Position numbers and translations under genes: made by a program. This document shows positions 1-9,232 of a DNA stretch of 64,000 nt, one piece after another; the stretch's first letter is position 1; every line of letters begins with the position of its first letter. Source of the DNA: Pseudomonas sp. B21-056 (lineage in GTDB: Bacteria; Pseudomonadota; Gammaproteobacteria; Pseudomonadales; Pseudomonadaceae); assembly GCF_026016325.1 (NCBI RefSeq), contig NZ_CP087203.1, positions 5,022,001 to 5,086,000 of the forward strand, in the 5' to 3' direction. Below the pieces are notes generated by a model. That model was given only the letters and a program-made list of their open reading frames with translations, made no database searches and had not been told where the DNA came from.

Positions 1-156
1 GTCCTTGAATTCGGCAGTCTTGGCGCGTAACTGATCGTCCGAAAGGGCCACCATTTGCTCTTCGAAGGCATTGACGATCTGTACCGTCTTGAGCATGCGC
101 TTGACTTCACGCTCGTTCTTGCTTCCAAAGAGTTTCTTTAACAAAGGCGCAAACAT
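1..156 (-). CDS. secA: Preprotein translocase subunit SecA, N-terminal fragment (cut by window edge)
   Basis: The first 52 codons of SecA, the ATPase that drives Sec-dependent protein export, read leftwards out of the window. The translation begins [16 protein letters not shown] and continues through a [17 protein letters not shown] segment, which I recognise as the start of pseudomonad SecA. Only the N-terminal helix is present; the nucleotide-binding domains lie beyond the edge. The start codon is the ATG complementary to 154-156. No strong Shine-Dalgarno sequence is visible in front of it. The divergent DUF721 gene on the other side of the intergenic region is the expected neighbour in Pseudomonas. 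Confidence 0.93.
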   Translation of the reverse strand, partial: MFAPLLKKLFGSKNEREVKRMLKTVQIVNAFEEQMVALSDDQLRAKTAEFKD

Positions 157-463
157 ATCGGCAGGATCTTCCACACTAAAGGGATGGAGGGCGGCCCCGT
201 GAGTCGCCCGTGCAGCCCTCATGGCCGCATGCGAACGAGCATTCTACCCGGAAACGATGGTGAGGAAAGTGGCGTTATTCCACGATGCTGGCACAGCGCT
301 GTGACGGGGCCCTCCTAAAATAAGGGCTTTTACGCGAAGTTCAACCCACAAAGCCCATAAGTTCCTACTGTTTGTGTGAGTAAACCGCCATTGGCCGGTA
401 GCGTCGAGGCGTACCCGGCGCTTTCTGCTACCATGGCGCCTCTGTCACTCGCGGTATTCGTTC
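157..463. other. Intergenic region between secA and the divergent DUF721 gene
   Basis: About 300 bases without a convincing gene. It must hold the divergent promoters of secA and the DUF721 gene. I could not pick out promoter boxes with confidence. Open frames running through its right end are off-frame readings of the neighbouring gene. Confidence 0.5.
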
Positions 464-919
464 ATGGCCTTCCGCCCTCTCCCAGCCAAGGCTCCTGCGG
501 TTCTGTTGCGCGAAGCCAAACCGCTGAAAGCGATCTTCGGCCACGCCAGGCGCCTGGGCCATCTGCAACGCCTGCTGGACAGCCAGTTGCAGCCCGCCGC
601 GCGCGAACACTGCCACGTGGCGTCCTGGCGCGAAGGCAGTTTGCTGTTGATCGTCACGGACGGCCATTGGGCCACGCGCCTGCGCTATCAGCAGAAACGC
701 CTGCTGCGTCAATTGCAGGTGTTCGAGGAGTTTGCCAGCCTGACGCGCATCCTCTTCAAGGTGCAGCCGCCCACCGTGCAGGCCGGGGCCAAGGGGCATA
801 CCCTGGACCTGTCCACCGATGCGGCCGAAACCATCCAGGCCACCGCGGACAGCATCAGCGACCCGAGCCTGCGGGCGGCGCTGGAGCGGTTGGCGGCGCA
901 TGCCAGGGCCAAGCCCTGA
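464..919 (+). CDS. DUF721 (DciA-like) protein
   Basis: A 151-residue protein of the DUF721 family, to which the replicative-helicase loader DciA belongs. The pattern seen is a basic N-terminal helical part (LREAKPLKAIFGHARRL), then a central block with CHVASWREGSLLLIV and WATRLRYQQKRLLRQL, which matches the KH-like fold described for DciA, and a C-terminal helical tail. Its place next to and divergent from secA is typical of Pseudomonas. It is a stand-alone gene followed by a REP pair. The ATG at 464 has no obvious ribosome-binding site. Pseudomonads may encode more than one DUF721 protein, so I do not assert that this is the essential helicase loader itself. Confidence 0.75.
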   Translation: MAFRPLPAKAPAVLLREAKPLKAIFGHARRLGHLQRLLDSQLQPAAREHCHVASWREGSLLLIVTDGHWATRLRYQQKRLLRQLQVFEEFASLTRILFKVQPPTVQAGAKGHTLDLSTDAAETIQATADSISDPSLRAALERLAAHARAKP

Positions 920-943
920 GATTTTCGTTGCCCGCCAGACCGC

Positions 944-1012
944 TATCGCGAGCAGGCTCGCTCCCACATTGAACCCCATGCAATCCCTTGTGGGAGCGAG
1001 CCTGCTCGCGAT
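944..1012. repeat. REP element pair (inverted)
   Basis: Two copies of the REP core (atcgcgagcaggctcgctcc and its reverse complement) face each other across about 20 bases, forming a REPIN-like unit. Each copy contains its own GCGAGCaggCTCGC palindrome. It lies between the DUF721 gene and the convergent HerA-like gene, where it could act as a bidirectional transcript end. Confidence 0.9.
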
Positions 1013-1033
1013 GAAGGCAACTCGGTTTCCGAG

Positions 1034-2521
1034 TTACCGCCGCTTGCTCCCCCCCAGCAACGACCCCATCAACCCGCGCACCAACTGCCGCCCCAGTTGA
1101 TTGGCTGCCTGGCGCATTGCCGATTTCAATGCCTGGCCCGCCGCCGTGCCGAGAAACTCCCCGGCCTTGTCGGTGAAGCTGGGCTCCTCGGCCGCCGGTT
1201 TGCCCGGCGCCACCTCGGTCTGAGGTTCCAGGCCCTTGCGCCCCATAAGCACTTCATAGGCCGATTCGCGATCAATGGGTTTGTCGTAGCGGCCTTGCAA
1301 TGGCGAACGGGCGATCAAGCCGGCGCGCTCGGCCTCGGTCAGCGGCCCGATGCGTGACTGCGGCGGCGCTACCAGTACACGCTGGACCATTTCCGGCGTG
1401 CCTTTTTCCTGCAAGGTGCCCACCAGGGCCTCGCCGATACCCAGTTCGGTAAGCACCGCCAGGGCATCGAACTGCGGGTTCGGCCGGAAGCCATCCGCCA
1501 CCGCCCGCAAGGACTTCTGCTCCTTGGCGGTAAAGGCCCGCAGGCCATGCTGGATGCGCAATCCCAGCTGCGCCAGGACATCGTCCGGCAAGTCGCCCGG
1601 CGACTGGGTGACGAAATACACCCCGACGCCCTTGGAACGGATCAGCCGCACCACCTGCTCCAACCGCTCCTGCAATGCCTTCGGCGTACCGGCGAACAGC
1701 AGATGCGCCTCATCGAAGAACAGCGCCAGCAGCGGCTTGTCCGCATCGCCGCGCTCGGGCAATTGCTCGAACAGCTCGGCCAGCAGCCACAGCAGGAACG
1801 TCGCGTAGACCTTGGGCGCCTCGTGGACCAGACGACTGGCGTCCAGCAAATGAATGCGACCACGACCGTCACCGTCCGGTTGCAGGATGTCTTCAAGCTG
1901 CAAGGCCGGTTCGCCAAACAATGCGTCGGCACCCTGCTGTTCCAGGGTGGACAGGCGCCGCAGCAACGCCTGGCTGGAGCCGGTGGTCATCAGGGCCGCA
2001 TCGTCCCCCAGCAACGCCGGGTTGTCCTTGAGGTGATTGAGCAGCGCCTTCAGGTCCTTGAGGTCCAGCAATAACAGGCCTTCGCGATCCGCCACCTTGA
2101 ACGCCGCGTACAACGCCGCCTGCTGGCTATCGGTCAGCTCCAGCAGGCTGCCGAGCAGCAACGGCCCCATTTCGCTCAAGGTCGTGCGCAGCGGATGACC
2201 GGACTGGCCATGAACGTCCCACAGGGTCACCGGATAAGCCCGGGGCTTATGCTCGAGCCAGGGCATACCGGCAATGCGCTCAGCGACTTTGCCCTGGGGG
2301 TTGCCGGCGGCGCCAAGCCCGCACAGGTCGCCCTTGATGTCCGCCGCGAATACCGCCACGCCGGCATCGCTGAAGGCTTCGGCCAGGCGCTGCAAGGTGA
2401 CGGTCTTGCCGGTGCCGGTGGCGCCTGCCACCAGGCCATGGCGGTTTGCCAGGCGCATGGCCTGGCCAATAGGTTGGCCGGCGAGGTCGGCCCCGATAAC
2501 GAGTTGCAGTGAGTCAGTCAT
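1034..2521 (-). CDS. HerA-like/DUF853 family ATPase (YjgR type)
   Basis: A 495-residue P-loop ATPase of the DUF853 family, related to HerA/FtsK DNA translocases. A Walker A motif (GATGTGKT) sits at residues 33-40 and a Walker B motif (LALFFDEAHLLF) in the middle, followed by a sensor-like VYFVTQSPGDLP segment. The C-terminus is a basic, glycine-rich tail (LVRGLMGSLLGGSKRR). Its length matches the E. coli YjgR family. It is monocistronic, with the chemoreceptor gene divergent from it. The cellular role is unknown; DNA translocation or repair is only an inference from the HerA relationship. Confidence 0.85.
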   Translation of the reverse strand: MTDSLQLVIGADLAGQPIGQAMRLANRHGLVAGATGTGKTVTLQRLAEAFSDAGVAVFAADIKGDLCGLGAAGNPQGKVAERIAGMPWLEHKPRAYPVTLWDVHGQSGHPLRTTLSEMGPLLLGSLLELTDSQQAALYAAFKVADREGLLLLDLKDLKALLNHLKDNPALLGDDAALMTTGSSQALLRRLSTLEQQGADALFGEPALQLEDILQPDGDGRGRIHLLDASRLVHEAPKVYATFLLWLLAELFEQLPERGDADKPLLALFFDEAHLLFAGTPKALQERLEQVVRLIRSKGVGVYFVTQSPGDLPDDVLAQLGLRIQHGLRAFTAKEQKSLRAVADGFRPNPQFDALAVLTELGIGEALVGTLQEKGTPEMVQRVLVAPPQSRIGPLTEAERAGLIARSPLQGRYDKPIDRESAYEVLMGRKGLEPQTEVAPGKPAAEEPSFTDKAGEFLGTAAGQALKSAMRQAANQLGRQLVRGLMGSLLGGSKRR

Positions 2522-2709
2522 CTGGTCACCTGTGATTAATTTTTGATCAAGTATGGTCGATATAGGAAGCGACAGACCTCACTGAAAACACGGTCGGATA
2601 ATTCCCCAGGGAGAGAAGGAAATATCAGAACTTTCAATACGGCGCCTTTTTTCGAACTTTTCATATAAAAGCACGCCCAGAGCTATAAGACTCCGCGGAA
2701 CCCCGAGCC

Positions 2710-4599
2710 ATGAAAAAAAACCTGCGTTTCAGCCACAAAATCCTGATTGCCGCCGCACTGATCGTCATGGCGGCCTTCGCTTCATTCACCGCCTACAACG
2801 ATTACCTGCAACGCAACGCCATTCGTGACGACCTCGACAGCTACTTGCATGAAATGAGCGACGTCACGGCGAGCAACATCCAGACCTGGCTGAGCGGCCG
2901 CATCCTGCTGATCGAAAACCTGGCCCAGAACATCGCCGCCACGCCAGACCAGGCCAGCGTCACCCGCCTGCTGGAACAGAAAGCGCTGACCGCAACCTTC
3001 ATGGCGTCCTACCTGGGTGATGCCAAGGGCAGCTTCACCATACGCCCCGACGCGAAGATGCCTGACGGCTTCGATCCGCGGGTACGCCCTTGGTACAAAG
3101 GCGCCGAAAGCAGCGGCACCGCGACCCTGACCGAACCCTACATCGATGCCGCCAGCGGTGGGCTGATCATCTCCATCGCCAGCGCGTCCAGGAACGGCGG
3201 GCAAAGTGTCGGCGTGGTGGGCGGCGACCTGAGCCTGCAGACCATCATCGACAACCTCAAGACCGTGGATTTCGACGGCATGGGCTACGCCTACCTGGTC
3301 AGCGCCGACGGCAAGATCCTGGTGCACCCCGATAAAGCCCTGGTCATGAAGACCCTGAACGACGCCTATCCACAAAACACGCCGAAGATCAGCGACCAGA
3401 TCAGCGAAGTCGAGGTCAACGGCCATACACGCATCGTTACCTTCACGCCGATCAAGGGCCTGCCCTCGGTGAACTGGTACGTCGGCGTGTCGGTCGACAA
3501 GGACCAGGCCTACTCGATGCTCAGCAATTTCCGCACCTCGGCGGTGATCGCCACCATCATTGCCGTGGTCTTCATCATTGCGCTGCTGAGCATGCTGATC
3601 CGTCTTCTGATCCAACCCTTGCATGTCATGACCCGGGCCATGGAGGACATCGCCGACGGCGAGGGCGACCTGACCAAGCGCCTGACGATCCAGAACCAGG
3701 ACGAATTCGGCATCCTGGGCACCGCGTTCAACCGCTTCGTGGAGCGGATCCACGGGTCGATCCGCGAAGTGTCCTCCGCCACCGAGCACGTCAACGAAGT
3801 CGCCTTGCGCGTGGTGAGCGCGTCGAATTCGTCGATGGTCAATTCCGACGAACAGTCCAGCCGGACCAACAGCGTCGCCGCCGCCATCAACCAATTGGGC
3901 GCAGCGGCCCAGGAGATCGCCCGCAATGCCGCCCAGGCCTCCCATCAGGCCAGCGATGCCCGTGGTCTGGCGCAAGACGGCCAGCAGGTGGTGGAACGCA
4001 GCATTGCCGCGATGAGTCGACTGTCCGACCTGCTGAGCACGTCCAGCAACAACATTGAGTCGCTGAACAGCAAAACCGTGAACATCGGCCAGATCCTGGA
4101 AGTGATCACCAGCATCTCCCAACAAACCAACCTGCTGGCCCTCAACGCGGCGATCGAAGCCGCCCGGGCCGGTGAGGCCGGGCGCGGGTTTGCCGTGGTG
4201 GCCGATGAGGTGCGCAACCTGGCCCATCGCACCCAGGAATCGGCGCAACAGGTGCAGACCATGATCGAGGAGTTACAGGTCGGCGCACGGGCGTCGGTAA
4301 CGACCATGAGCGACAGCCAGCGCCACAGCCAGGAGAGCGTGGAAATCGCCAACCAGGCCGGCGAACGCCTGAACAGCGTGACCCAGCGCATCGGCGAGAT
4401 CGACGGCATGAACCAGTCGGTGGCCACGGCCACGGAGGAACAGACGGCCGTGGTGGAATCGATCAACGTGGACATCACCGAGATCAACACCCTGAACCAG
4501 GAAGGTGTGGAAAACCTGCAATCGACCTTGCGTGCGTGTTCCGATCTTGAGCGGCAGGCGGCGCGGTTGAAACAACTGGTGGGCAGTTTCCGGATCTAG
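2710..4599 (+). CDS. Methyl-accepting chemotaxis protein with periplasmic Cache domain
   Basis: A 629-residue transmembrane chemoreceptor. Residues 11-31 form TM1, residues 32-276 a periplasmic double-Cache domain (the [12 protein letters not shown] segment is typical of dCache_1), and residues 277-300 TM2. A HAMP domain with the DLTKRL motif follows, then the cytoplasmic coiled-coil signalling domain. The highly conserved hairpin tip ([20 protein letters not shown]) that contacts CheA and CheW lies near residues 470-500. No C-terminal CheR-binding pentapeptide is evident. dCache_1 receptors often bind amino acids or amines, but the ligand cannot be read from the sequence. The gene stands alone, with a REP pair after it. 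Confidence 0.95.
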   Translation: MKKNLRFSHKILIAAALIVMAAFASFTAYNDYLQRNAIRDDLDSYLHEMSDVTASNIQTWLSGRILLIENLAQNIAATPDQASVTRLLEQKALTATFMASYLGDAKGSFTIRPDAKMPDGFDPRVRPWYKGAESSGTATLTEPYIDAASGGLIISIASASRNGGQSVGVVGGDLSLQTIIDNLKTVDFDGMGYAYLVSADGKILVHPDKALVMKTLNDAYPQNTPKISDQISEVEVNGHTRIVTFTPIKGLPSVNWYVGVSVDKDQAYSMLSNFRTSAVIATIIAVVFIIALLSMLIRLLIQPLHVMTRAMEDIADGEGDLTKRLTIQNQDEFGILGTAFNRFVERIHGSIREVSSATEHVNEVALRVVSASNSSMVNSDEQSSRTNSVAAAINQLGAAAQEIARNAAQASHQASDARGLAQDGQQVVERSIAAMSRLSDLLSTSSNNIESLNSKTVNIGQILEVITSISQQTNLLALNAAIEAARAGEAGRGFAVVADEVRNLAHRTQESAQQVQTMIEELQVGARASVTTMSDSQRHSQESVEIANQAGERLNSVTQRIGEIDGMNQSVATATEEQTAVVESINVDITEINTLNQEGVENLQSTLRACSDLERQAARLKQLVGSFRI

Positions 4600-4618
4600 T
4601 AGCGCTTGGACTGGCTTC

Positions 4619-4683
4619 ATCGCGAGCAGGCTCGTTCCCACAGGGGATTGCATTTCAACTGTGGGAGCGAGCCTGCTCGCGAT
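4619..4683. repeat. REP element pair (inverted)
   Basis: Two inverted copies of the same REP family as at 944-1012 (atcgcgagcaggctcg... and its complement), placed just after the chemoreceptor stop codon. The left copy has a variant base (ctcgttccc instead of ctcgctccc). Confidence 0.88.
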
Positions 4684-4800
4684 GGGGGCCTATCAAACGA
4701 AGTAATACTCCACTGACACCCCGCCCCACTACAACCCAACCGAACATCTATTCTTCATAAAGGTCAACACAGGAGAACACAGACCGGAGGGACGTTCATC

Positions 4801-5913
4801 GTGCATATAGCGGACATCACCATGTTCTACGCCCCCGCCAGCGGAGGCGTGCGCACTTATCTGGATGCCAAGCACCGTCGCCTGGGGGATCGGCCCGGTA
4901 TCCGCCACAGTCTGCTGATTCCCGGCGCGCATTCGAGCGAGCAGGATGGGATCTACAAGGTGCCGGCCCCGGCGCTGCCCTTCGGCAAGGGCTACCGCTT
5001 CCCCCTTCGCCTGGCACCCTGGCGCAATGCCCTGCGCGACCTGCAACCGGACCTGATCGAAGTCGGCGATCCCTACCTCACCGCCTGGGCCGCGCTGGAC
5101 GCCCGACGCCAGCTGGACGTGCCCGTCATCGGCTTCTATCACTCCGACCTGCCCCTGCTGGTGAGCAATCGCATGGGCAATTGGTTCACCCCCAACATCG
5201 AAGCCTACGTCAGCAAGTTGTACGGCAATTTCGACCGGGTCCTGGCGCCGAGCCAGGTCATGGCCGACAAGCTGACCGGGTTGGGTGTGCGCAATGTCCA
5301 TGTGCAGCCGTTGGGCGTGGACCTGCAGACCTTCCACCCCGGCGCCCGCGACCCGGAGCTGCGGGCCGAGCTGGGTATCGCCGAGGACACGCGCCTGCTG
5401 ATCTTCGCCGGCCGCGGTTCCAAGGAGAAGAACCTGCCGGTGCTGCTCAAATGCATGGAACGCCTGGGCGAACGCTATCACCTGCTGCTGGTGGGCTCGT
5501 CGATGCCTGCCGTGGTGCCGGACAACGTCACCGTGGTCGATGAGTTCTGCCCCGCGCCGCAGGTCGCCCGGCTGATGGCCAGCGCCGACGCCCTGCTGCA
5601 CGCCGGCGATCAGGAAACCTTCGGCCTGGTGATCCTCGAGGCCATGGCCAGCGGTATTCCGGTGGTGGCGGTGGCGGCCGGGGCGTTCACCGAGATCGTC
5701 CACGAGGACTGCGGCCTGTTGTGCACGCCGAATAATCCACAGGCCATGGCCAACGCCGTGCGCCAACTGTTCTGCGAAGGCTGTCAGCGCCGCGGCTTGC
5801 TGGCGCGCCGTCATGTCGAGCGGCATTACGCCTGGGATTGCGTGGTCAACAGCCTGCTGGGGCATTATTACGCCGTGCTCGGTGAACAGTTGCCGTTGCT
5901 GGCCAATGGTTGA
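4801..5913 (+). CDS. Glycosyltransferase family 4 (GT-B fold)
   Basis: A 370-residue retaining GT-B glycosyltransferase. The N-terminal Rossmann half has the glycine loop (ASGGVRTYLDAK). The C-terminal half has the phosphate-contacting FAGRGSKEKNLP segment and the EX7E motif (ETFGLVILE, residues 273-281). It is soluble and cytoplasmic by sequence. The start is the GTG at 4801, with a GGAGG about 10 bases upstream. It is the first gene of a tight operon with a DUF2334 deacetylase-like protein and a UPF0104 membrane protein. This suggests synthesis and membrane handling of a glycolipid or surface glycan; the acceptor is unknown. Confidence 0.88.
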   Translation: MHIADITMFYAPASGGVRTYLDAKHRRLGDRPGIRHSLLIPGAHSSEQDGIYKVPAPALPFGKGYRFPLRLAPWRNALRDLQPDLIEVGDPYLTAWAALDARRQLDVPVIGFYHSDLPLLVSNRMGNWFTPNIEAYVSKLYGNFDRVLAPSQVMADKLTGLGVRNVHVQPLGVDLQTFHPGARDPELRAELGIAEDTRLLIFAGRGSKEKNLPVLLKCMERLGERYHLLLVGSSMPAVVPDNVTVVDEFCPAPQVARLMASADALLHAGDQETFGLVILEAMASGIPVVAVAAGAFTEIVHEDCGLLCTPNNPQAMANAVRQLFCEGCQRRGLLARRHVERHYAWDCVVNSLLGHYYAVLGEQLPLLANG

Positions 5914-5929
5914 GGCGAGGTCCGTGCCG

Positions 5930-6697
5930 ATGAATCACTCGCCCAGCGTATTACTGGTGCTGCACGACGTGGCGCCGCAAACCTGGCCCGACTACCAGCC
6001 CTTCGTCGAAGCCGTCGACGCCCTCGGTCACGTGCCGATGACCTGGCTGGTGGTGCCGGATTTCCACCACACCAACGCGCTGGACGCTCACCCAGGTTTG
6101 CGGCACCTGCTCGACAGCCGGGTCGAGCGTGGCGACGAACTGGTGTTGCACGGCTATTACCATTGCGACGACGGCCCACCGGCCCTCCACCCCCGGGATT
6201 GGTTCATGCGCCGGGTCTACACCCATGAGGGCGAGTTCTACGACCTGTCCGAAGAAGCCGCCCTCGCCCGCCTGCGCGCCGGTATCGACACCTTCGAGCG
6301 TTACCAGTGGCCGCTGCAAGGTTTCGTTGCCCCGGCCTGGCTGATGAGCGAAGGCACGCGCCGGGCCCTGCGCCAGTTGCCGCTGAGCTACACCAGCGAT
6401 ACCCAGCACTTGTATCGCTTGCCGGATTTCACCCCCATCGACGCCCCGGGGCTGGTCTGGAGCGCCCGCAGTGCCTGGCGCCGTGGCTTGTCGAAAGTCC
6501 TCAGCGACCAACGTGAACAGCGCTGGCGCCAAGCGCCGGTGATTCGCCTGGGCCTGCACCCGGTGGACATGCGCCACGGGTTTTCCCGGGACTATTGGCT
6601 GCGAACCCTCAAACGCCTGCTCGACGACGGTCGCGTGCCAATGACCAAGGTCGACTGGCTGGCGACCCAAGGCCTGCGGGTCAGCAGCGCCGCATGA
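5930..6697 (+). CDS. DUF2334 polysaccharide-deacetylase-like protein
   Basis: A 255-residue protein of the NodB-like superfamily branch DUF2334. The N-terminal LVLHDVAP segment carries the metal-site Asp of the TIM-barrel fold, and VLHGYYHCD carries the metal-binding histidines. A later LGLHPVDMRH segment matches the third histidine motif. The ATG at 5930 is preferred over the GTG at 5924, because GAGG at 5917-5920 is 9 bases before the former and only 3 before the latter. It follows the glycosyltransferase by 16 bases and overlaps the next gene by ATGA. A sugar N-deacetylase acting on the product of the upstream glycosyltransferase is the simplest reading. Confidence 0.85.
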   Translation: MNHSPSVLLVLHDVAPQTWPDYQPFVEAVDALGHVPMTWLVVPDFHHTNALDAHPGLRHLLDSRVERGDELVLHGYYHCDDGPPALHPRDWFMRRVYTHEGEFYDLSEEAALARLRAGIDTFERYQWPLQGFVAPAWLMSEGTRRALRQLPLSYTSDTQHLYRLPDFTPIDAPGLVWSARSAWRRGLSKVLSDQREQRWRQAPVIRLGLHPVDMRHGFSRDYWLRTLKRLLDDGRVPMTKVDWLATQGLRVSSAA

Positions 6698-7689
6698 AAC
6701 GGCTGATCTGGCTGGCTGCGGCGCTGCTTACGGCGTTGTTGGTGCCGCTGCTGGTGGGTGGCGGCGAAATGTGGTCACGGGTGCAACGTTTTCCCTTGTC
6801 ACTGCTGTTGAGCATGCTGGGCATGATCGAGCTCTGCTGGGTCCTGAACTCCGTGCGCCTGCGCCTGTTGCTGGGTGAACAACGTGAGTGCATCGGCGGG
6901 CTGAAAAGCATCGGCGTGGTGATGTCCACCGAGTTCGCCATGTGCGCTACCCCCGGCGGCAGTGGCGGGCCGTTGACGCTGATGGCTCTGCTGGCTCGCA
7001 ACGGCGTGCGCCCGGCCCACGCCAGCGCGGTGTTCGCCATGGACCAGCTGAGCGACCTGTTGTTCTTCCTCTGTGCCCTGGTGGGCATCCTGTTGTATGC
7101 GCTGTTCCAGAATCTCAGCCAGCGCATGGAATGGATGCTGGCGCTGAGCGCGTTTTCGCTGCTGGGCGGGCTGATCGGCTGTGCGATGGTGGCTCGCTAC
7201 CATCGTTGGCTGATCCTGCTGGGCGCCAGGCTGCTGCGACATCTGCGCGTGAAGGCCAGTACCCGCCGCCGCTGGGGGCGCAAGATCCTGAATTTTCTGG
7301 CGGCGTTTACCGCCACGCTGAAACTGCCGCGGCAGACACTCTTCCAGGTCTTCGGCCTGACATGCCTGCATTGGGCCCTGCGTTACAGCGTGTTGTACCT
7401 GGCGTTGAAAGGGTTGGGGGCGGATCTGCAATGGGCCTGGAGTTTCCTGGTCCAGATGCTGTCCCTCAGCGCGGGACAATTCAGCCTGCTGCCGGGCGGC
7501 GCCGGAGCGGCGGAGGTGACATCGGCGGCACTGCTGGCGCCCATGGTGGGCAAGTCCACCGCGGCGGCGGCCATTCTGATCTGGCGGGCGGTGACCTATT
7601 ACTTTTATCTGGTGGCCGGCGGGCCGGTGTTCTTCCTGATGGTCGGGCGTCCGTTGATCAAGAAGCTGATGAAGCTGAGGCAGGCTTGA
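6694..7689 (+). CDS. UPF0104/LPG_synthase-TM family membrane protein
   Basis: A 331-residue multi-spanning inner-membrane protein related to the flippase-like half of lysylphosphatidylglycerol synthases (UPF0104, YbhN family). About seven to eight hydrophobic segments are visible. They include one starting near residue 4 and the conserved glycine-rich patches ATPGGSGGP (residues ~85-95) and LLPGGAGAAE (~265-275) typical of this family. It lacks the aminoacyl-transferase domain of full MprF. The start ATG overlaps the stop of the DUF2334 gene. Within the operon it probably moves or flips the glycolipid made by the first two genes. That is inference. Confidence 0.85.
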   Translation: MKRLIWLAAALLTALLVPLLVGGGEMWSRVQRFPLSLLLSMLGMIELCWVLNSVRLRLLLGEQRECIGGLKSIGVVMSTEFAMCATPGGSGGPLTLMALLARNGVRPAHASAVFAMDQLSDLLFFLCALVGILLYALFQNLSQRMEWMLALSAFSLLGGLIGCAMVARYHRWLILLGARLLRHLRVKASTRRRWGRKILNFLAAFTATLKLPRQTLFQVFGLTCLHWALRYSVLYLALKGLGADLQWAWSFLVQMLSLSAGQFSLLPGGAGAAEVTSAALLAPMVGKSTAAAAILIWRAVTYYFYLVAGGPVFFLMVGRPLIKKLMKLRQA

Positions 7690-7701
7690 AGCGGTCGATT
7701 C

Positions 7702-7866
7702 CTACTCGGGATCGTCCTCGGGATGGGTCTGTTTCCACAGTTCGGCGGCGTCCGGAAACTCCGTACCGTCCTCGGGGCCCAGTTCCTCGGGATCGTAGCG
7801 GCTTAGGCAGCCCTCACCCAAGGTGGCCGGGGCCTTGGAGGTGGCTTTGTCCAGTGGATCGGTCAT
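7702..7866 (-). CDS. Small acidic hypothetical protein (54 residues)
   Basis: A short frame reading MTDPLDKATSKAPATLGEGC, then CLSRYDPEELGPEDG, and ending HPEDDPE. It is strongly acidic, with no membrane segment and one cysteine. An AGG lies about 8 bases before the ATG at 7866; two further in-frame ATGs occur 12 and 15 bases upstream. The composition and the clean frame favour a real gene, and I recall similar short acidic proteins in pseudomonads, but no function is known. It is convergent with the UPF0104 gene. Confidence 0.6.
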   Translation of the reverse strand: MTDPLDKATSKAPATLGEGCLSRYDPEELGPEDGTEFPDAAELWKQTHPEDDPE

Positions 7867-7971
7867 GGCATGCCTCATCATGAAAAGAGCCCTGTCCGTT
7901 AAATAACAGACAACACAGAACTTTGTGGCGAGGGGATTTAACGACCCGTCGTACCGCCCCGCGGGCTGCGT

Positions 7972-8073
7972 CCTGTAGGAGCTGCCGAGCGAAGCGAGGC
8001 TGCGATCTTTCCCCAGGCGCTTGAATCCCCAAGCGAAAGATCAAAAGATCGCAGGCTTCGCCAGCTCCTACAG
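7972..8073. repeat. Long inverted REP element (tgtaggagctg family)
   Basis: A second REP family. The arms cctgtaggagctgccgagcg and its inverted counterpart face each other across about 100 bases, with inner arms around gcgatcttt and aaagatcgc. A half-copy of a third family (ttgtggcgaggggattta) lies just before it at 7923-7940. It sits at the 3' end of purU. Confidence 0.85.
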
Positions 8074-8091
8074 GGCCCACCCGCCGTTGCG

Positions 8092-8940
8092 TCAGAACAC
8101 CACAGTCTTGTTGCCATGCACCAGCACCCGGTCTTCCAGGTGATAACGCAAGCCCCGCGCCAGCACCATCTTCTCCACGTCACGGCCGAAACGCACCATG
8201 TCTTCGATGCTGTCGCTGTGGCTGACGCGGACCACGTCCTGCTCGATGATCGGACCGGCGTCCAGCTCTTCGGTCACGTAGTGGCAAGTGGCGCCAATCA
8301 GCTTCACGCCCCGCATCGAGGCCTGGTGGTACGGCTTGGCCCCGACGAACGACGGCAGGAAGCTGTGGTGGATGTTGATGACCTTATGGGCGTATTCGCT
8401 GCACAAGGCCGGCGGCAGGATCTGCATGTAGCGGGCGAGCACCACCACCTCGGCATCATGCTGCTTGACCAGCCGCGAGACTTCGGCGAACGCCGGCTGC
8501 TTGTCCTGCGGATCGACCGGTACGTGGTAGTACGGGATGCCGTGCCACTCCACCATGCTGCGCAGGTCGTCATGGTTGGAGATCACACAGGCGATGTCGC
8601 AGTCGAGCTCATCGCTGTGCCAGCGGTGCAGCAGGTCGGCCAAGCAGTGGGACTCACGGCTGGCCATCAGCACCACGCGTTTTTTCTGCGCGGTGTCGGT
8701 GATGCGCCAGTCCATCGAGAACTCTTCGGCAATCGGCGCAAAGGCCTCGCGAAAAGCCTCGATGCCAAAGGGCAGCGAGTCGGCACGAATCTCGTGACGC
8801 ATGAAAAACCAGCCGCTCTGATTGTCCGAGTGATGGCTTGCTTCAGTGATCCAGCCGTTATGGGACGCCAGAAAGTTACTGACTTTAGCAACGATGCCGA
8901 CGCGGTCCGGGCAAGCAATCACCAGCCGAAAAGTGCGCAT
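8092..8940 (-). CDS. purU: Formyltetrahydrofolate deformylase
   Basis: A 282-residue enzyme that hydrolyses 10-formyl-tetrahydrofolate to formate and tetrahydrofolate, balancing one-carbon pools. An N-terminal ACT domain (residues 1-85, RLVIACPDRVGIVAKVSNFL) is followed by a formyltransferase-fold domain with IHHSFLPSFVGAKPYHQA and the catalytic-aspartate segment VTEELDAGPIIEQD. The start at 8940 is chosen because MRTFRLVIACPDR is the family N-terminus and GGAG lies just upstream. A longer frame to 9045 only adds non-homologous sequence. It is divergent from mvaT. Pseudomonads often carry several purU paralogues, so this may not be the only copy. Confidence 0.93.
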   Translation of the reverse strand: MRTFRLVIACPDRVGIVAKVSNFLASHNGWITEASHHSDNQSGWFFMRHEIRADSLPFGIEAFREAFAPIAEEFSMDWRITDTAQKKRVVLMASRESHCLADLLHRWHSDELDCDIACVISNHDDLRSMVEWHGIPYYHVPVDPQDKQPAFAEVSRLVKQHDAEVVVLARYMQILPPALCSEYAHKVINIHHSFLPSFVGAKPYHQASMRGVKLIGATCHYVTEELDAGPIIEQDVVRVSHSDSIEDMVRFGRDVEKMVLARGLRYHLEDRVLVHGNKTVVF

Positions 8941-9232
8941 TAGGGAACTCCAGAACTTCGCAAAGGCGGCCATTCTAGCCATTGCGCGGCAAAACTGCAG
9001 TACTGATGACGTGCCAGGCCCCTTCGGGCAGCGAAGGACTGGCACGGGGCAACCGATTATATTGTGAGCGGATGTGAAACCCCGTGATGGTATTTAACTG
9101 CAACACCCTTTTTTGCGGCCTGGCACTAAGTAATTAAATAAAACCCTGCTTAAATGTTTACTTGATGAAACTGTCTGATTACTATTGCCACACTGTCTCC
9201 TTGTCCGCAGCGTCCTACATAAGGTAGTCCCC

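Noticed and set aside
376..972. 198-codon frame overlapping the DUF721 gene
   Set aside because: It is another reading frame over a recognised DUF721 protein, low in complexity and rich in Arg, Pro and Ala.
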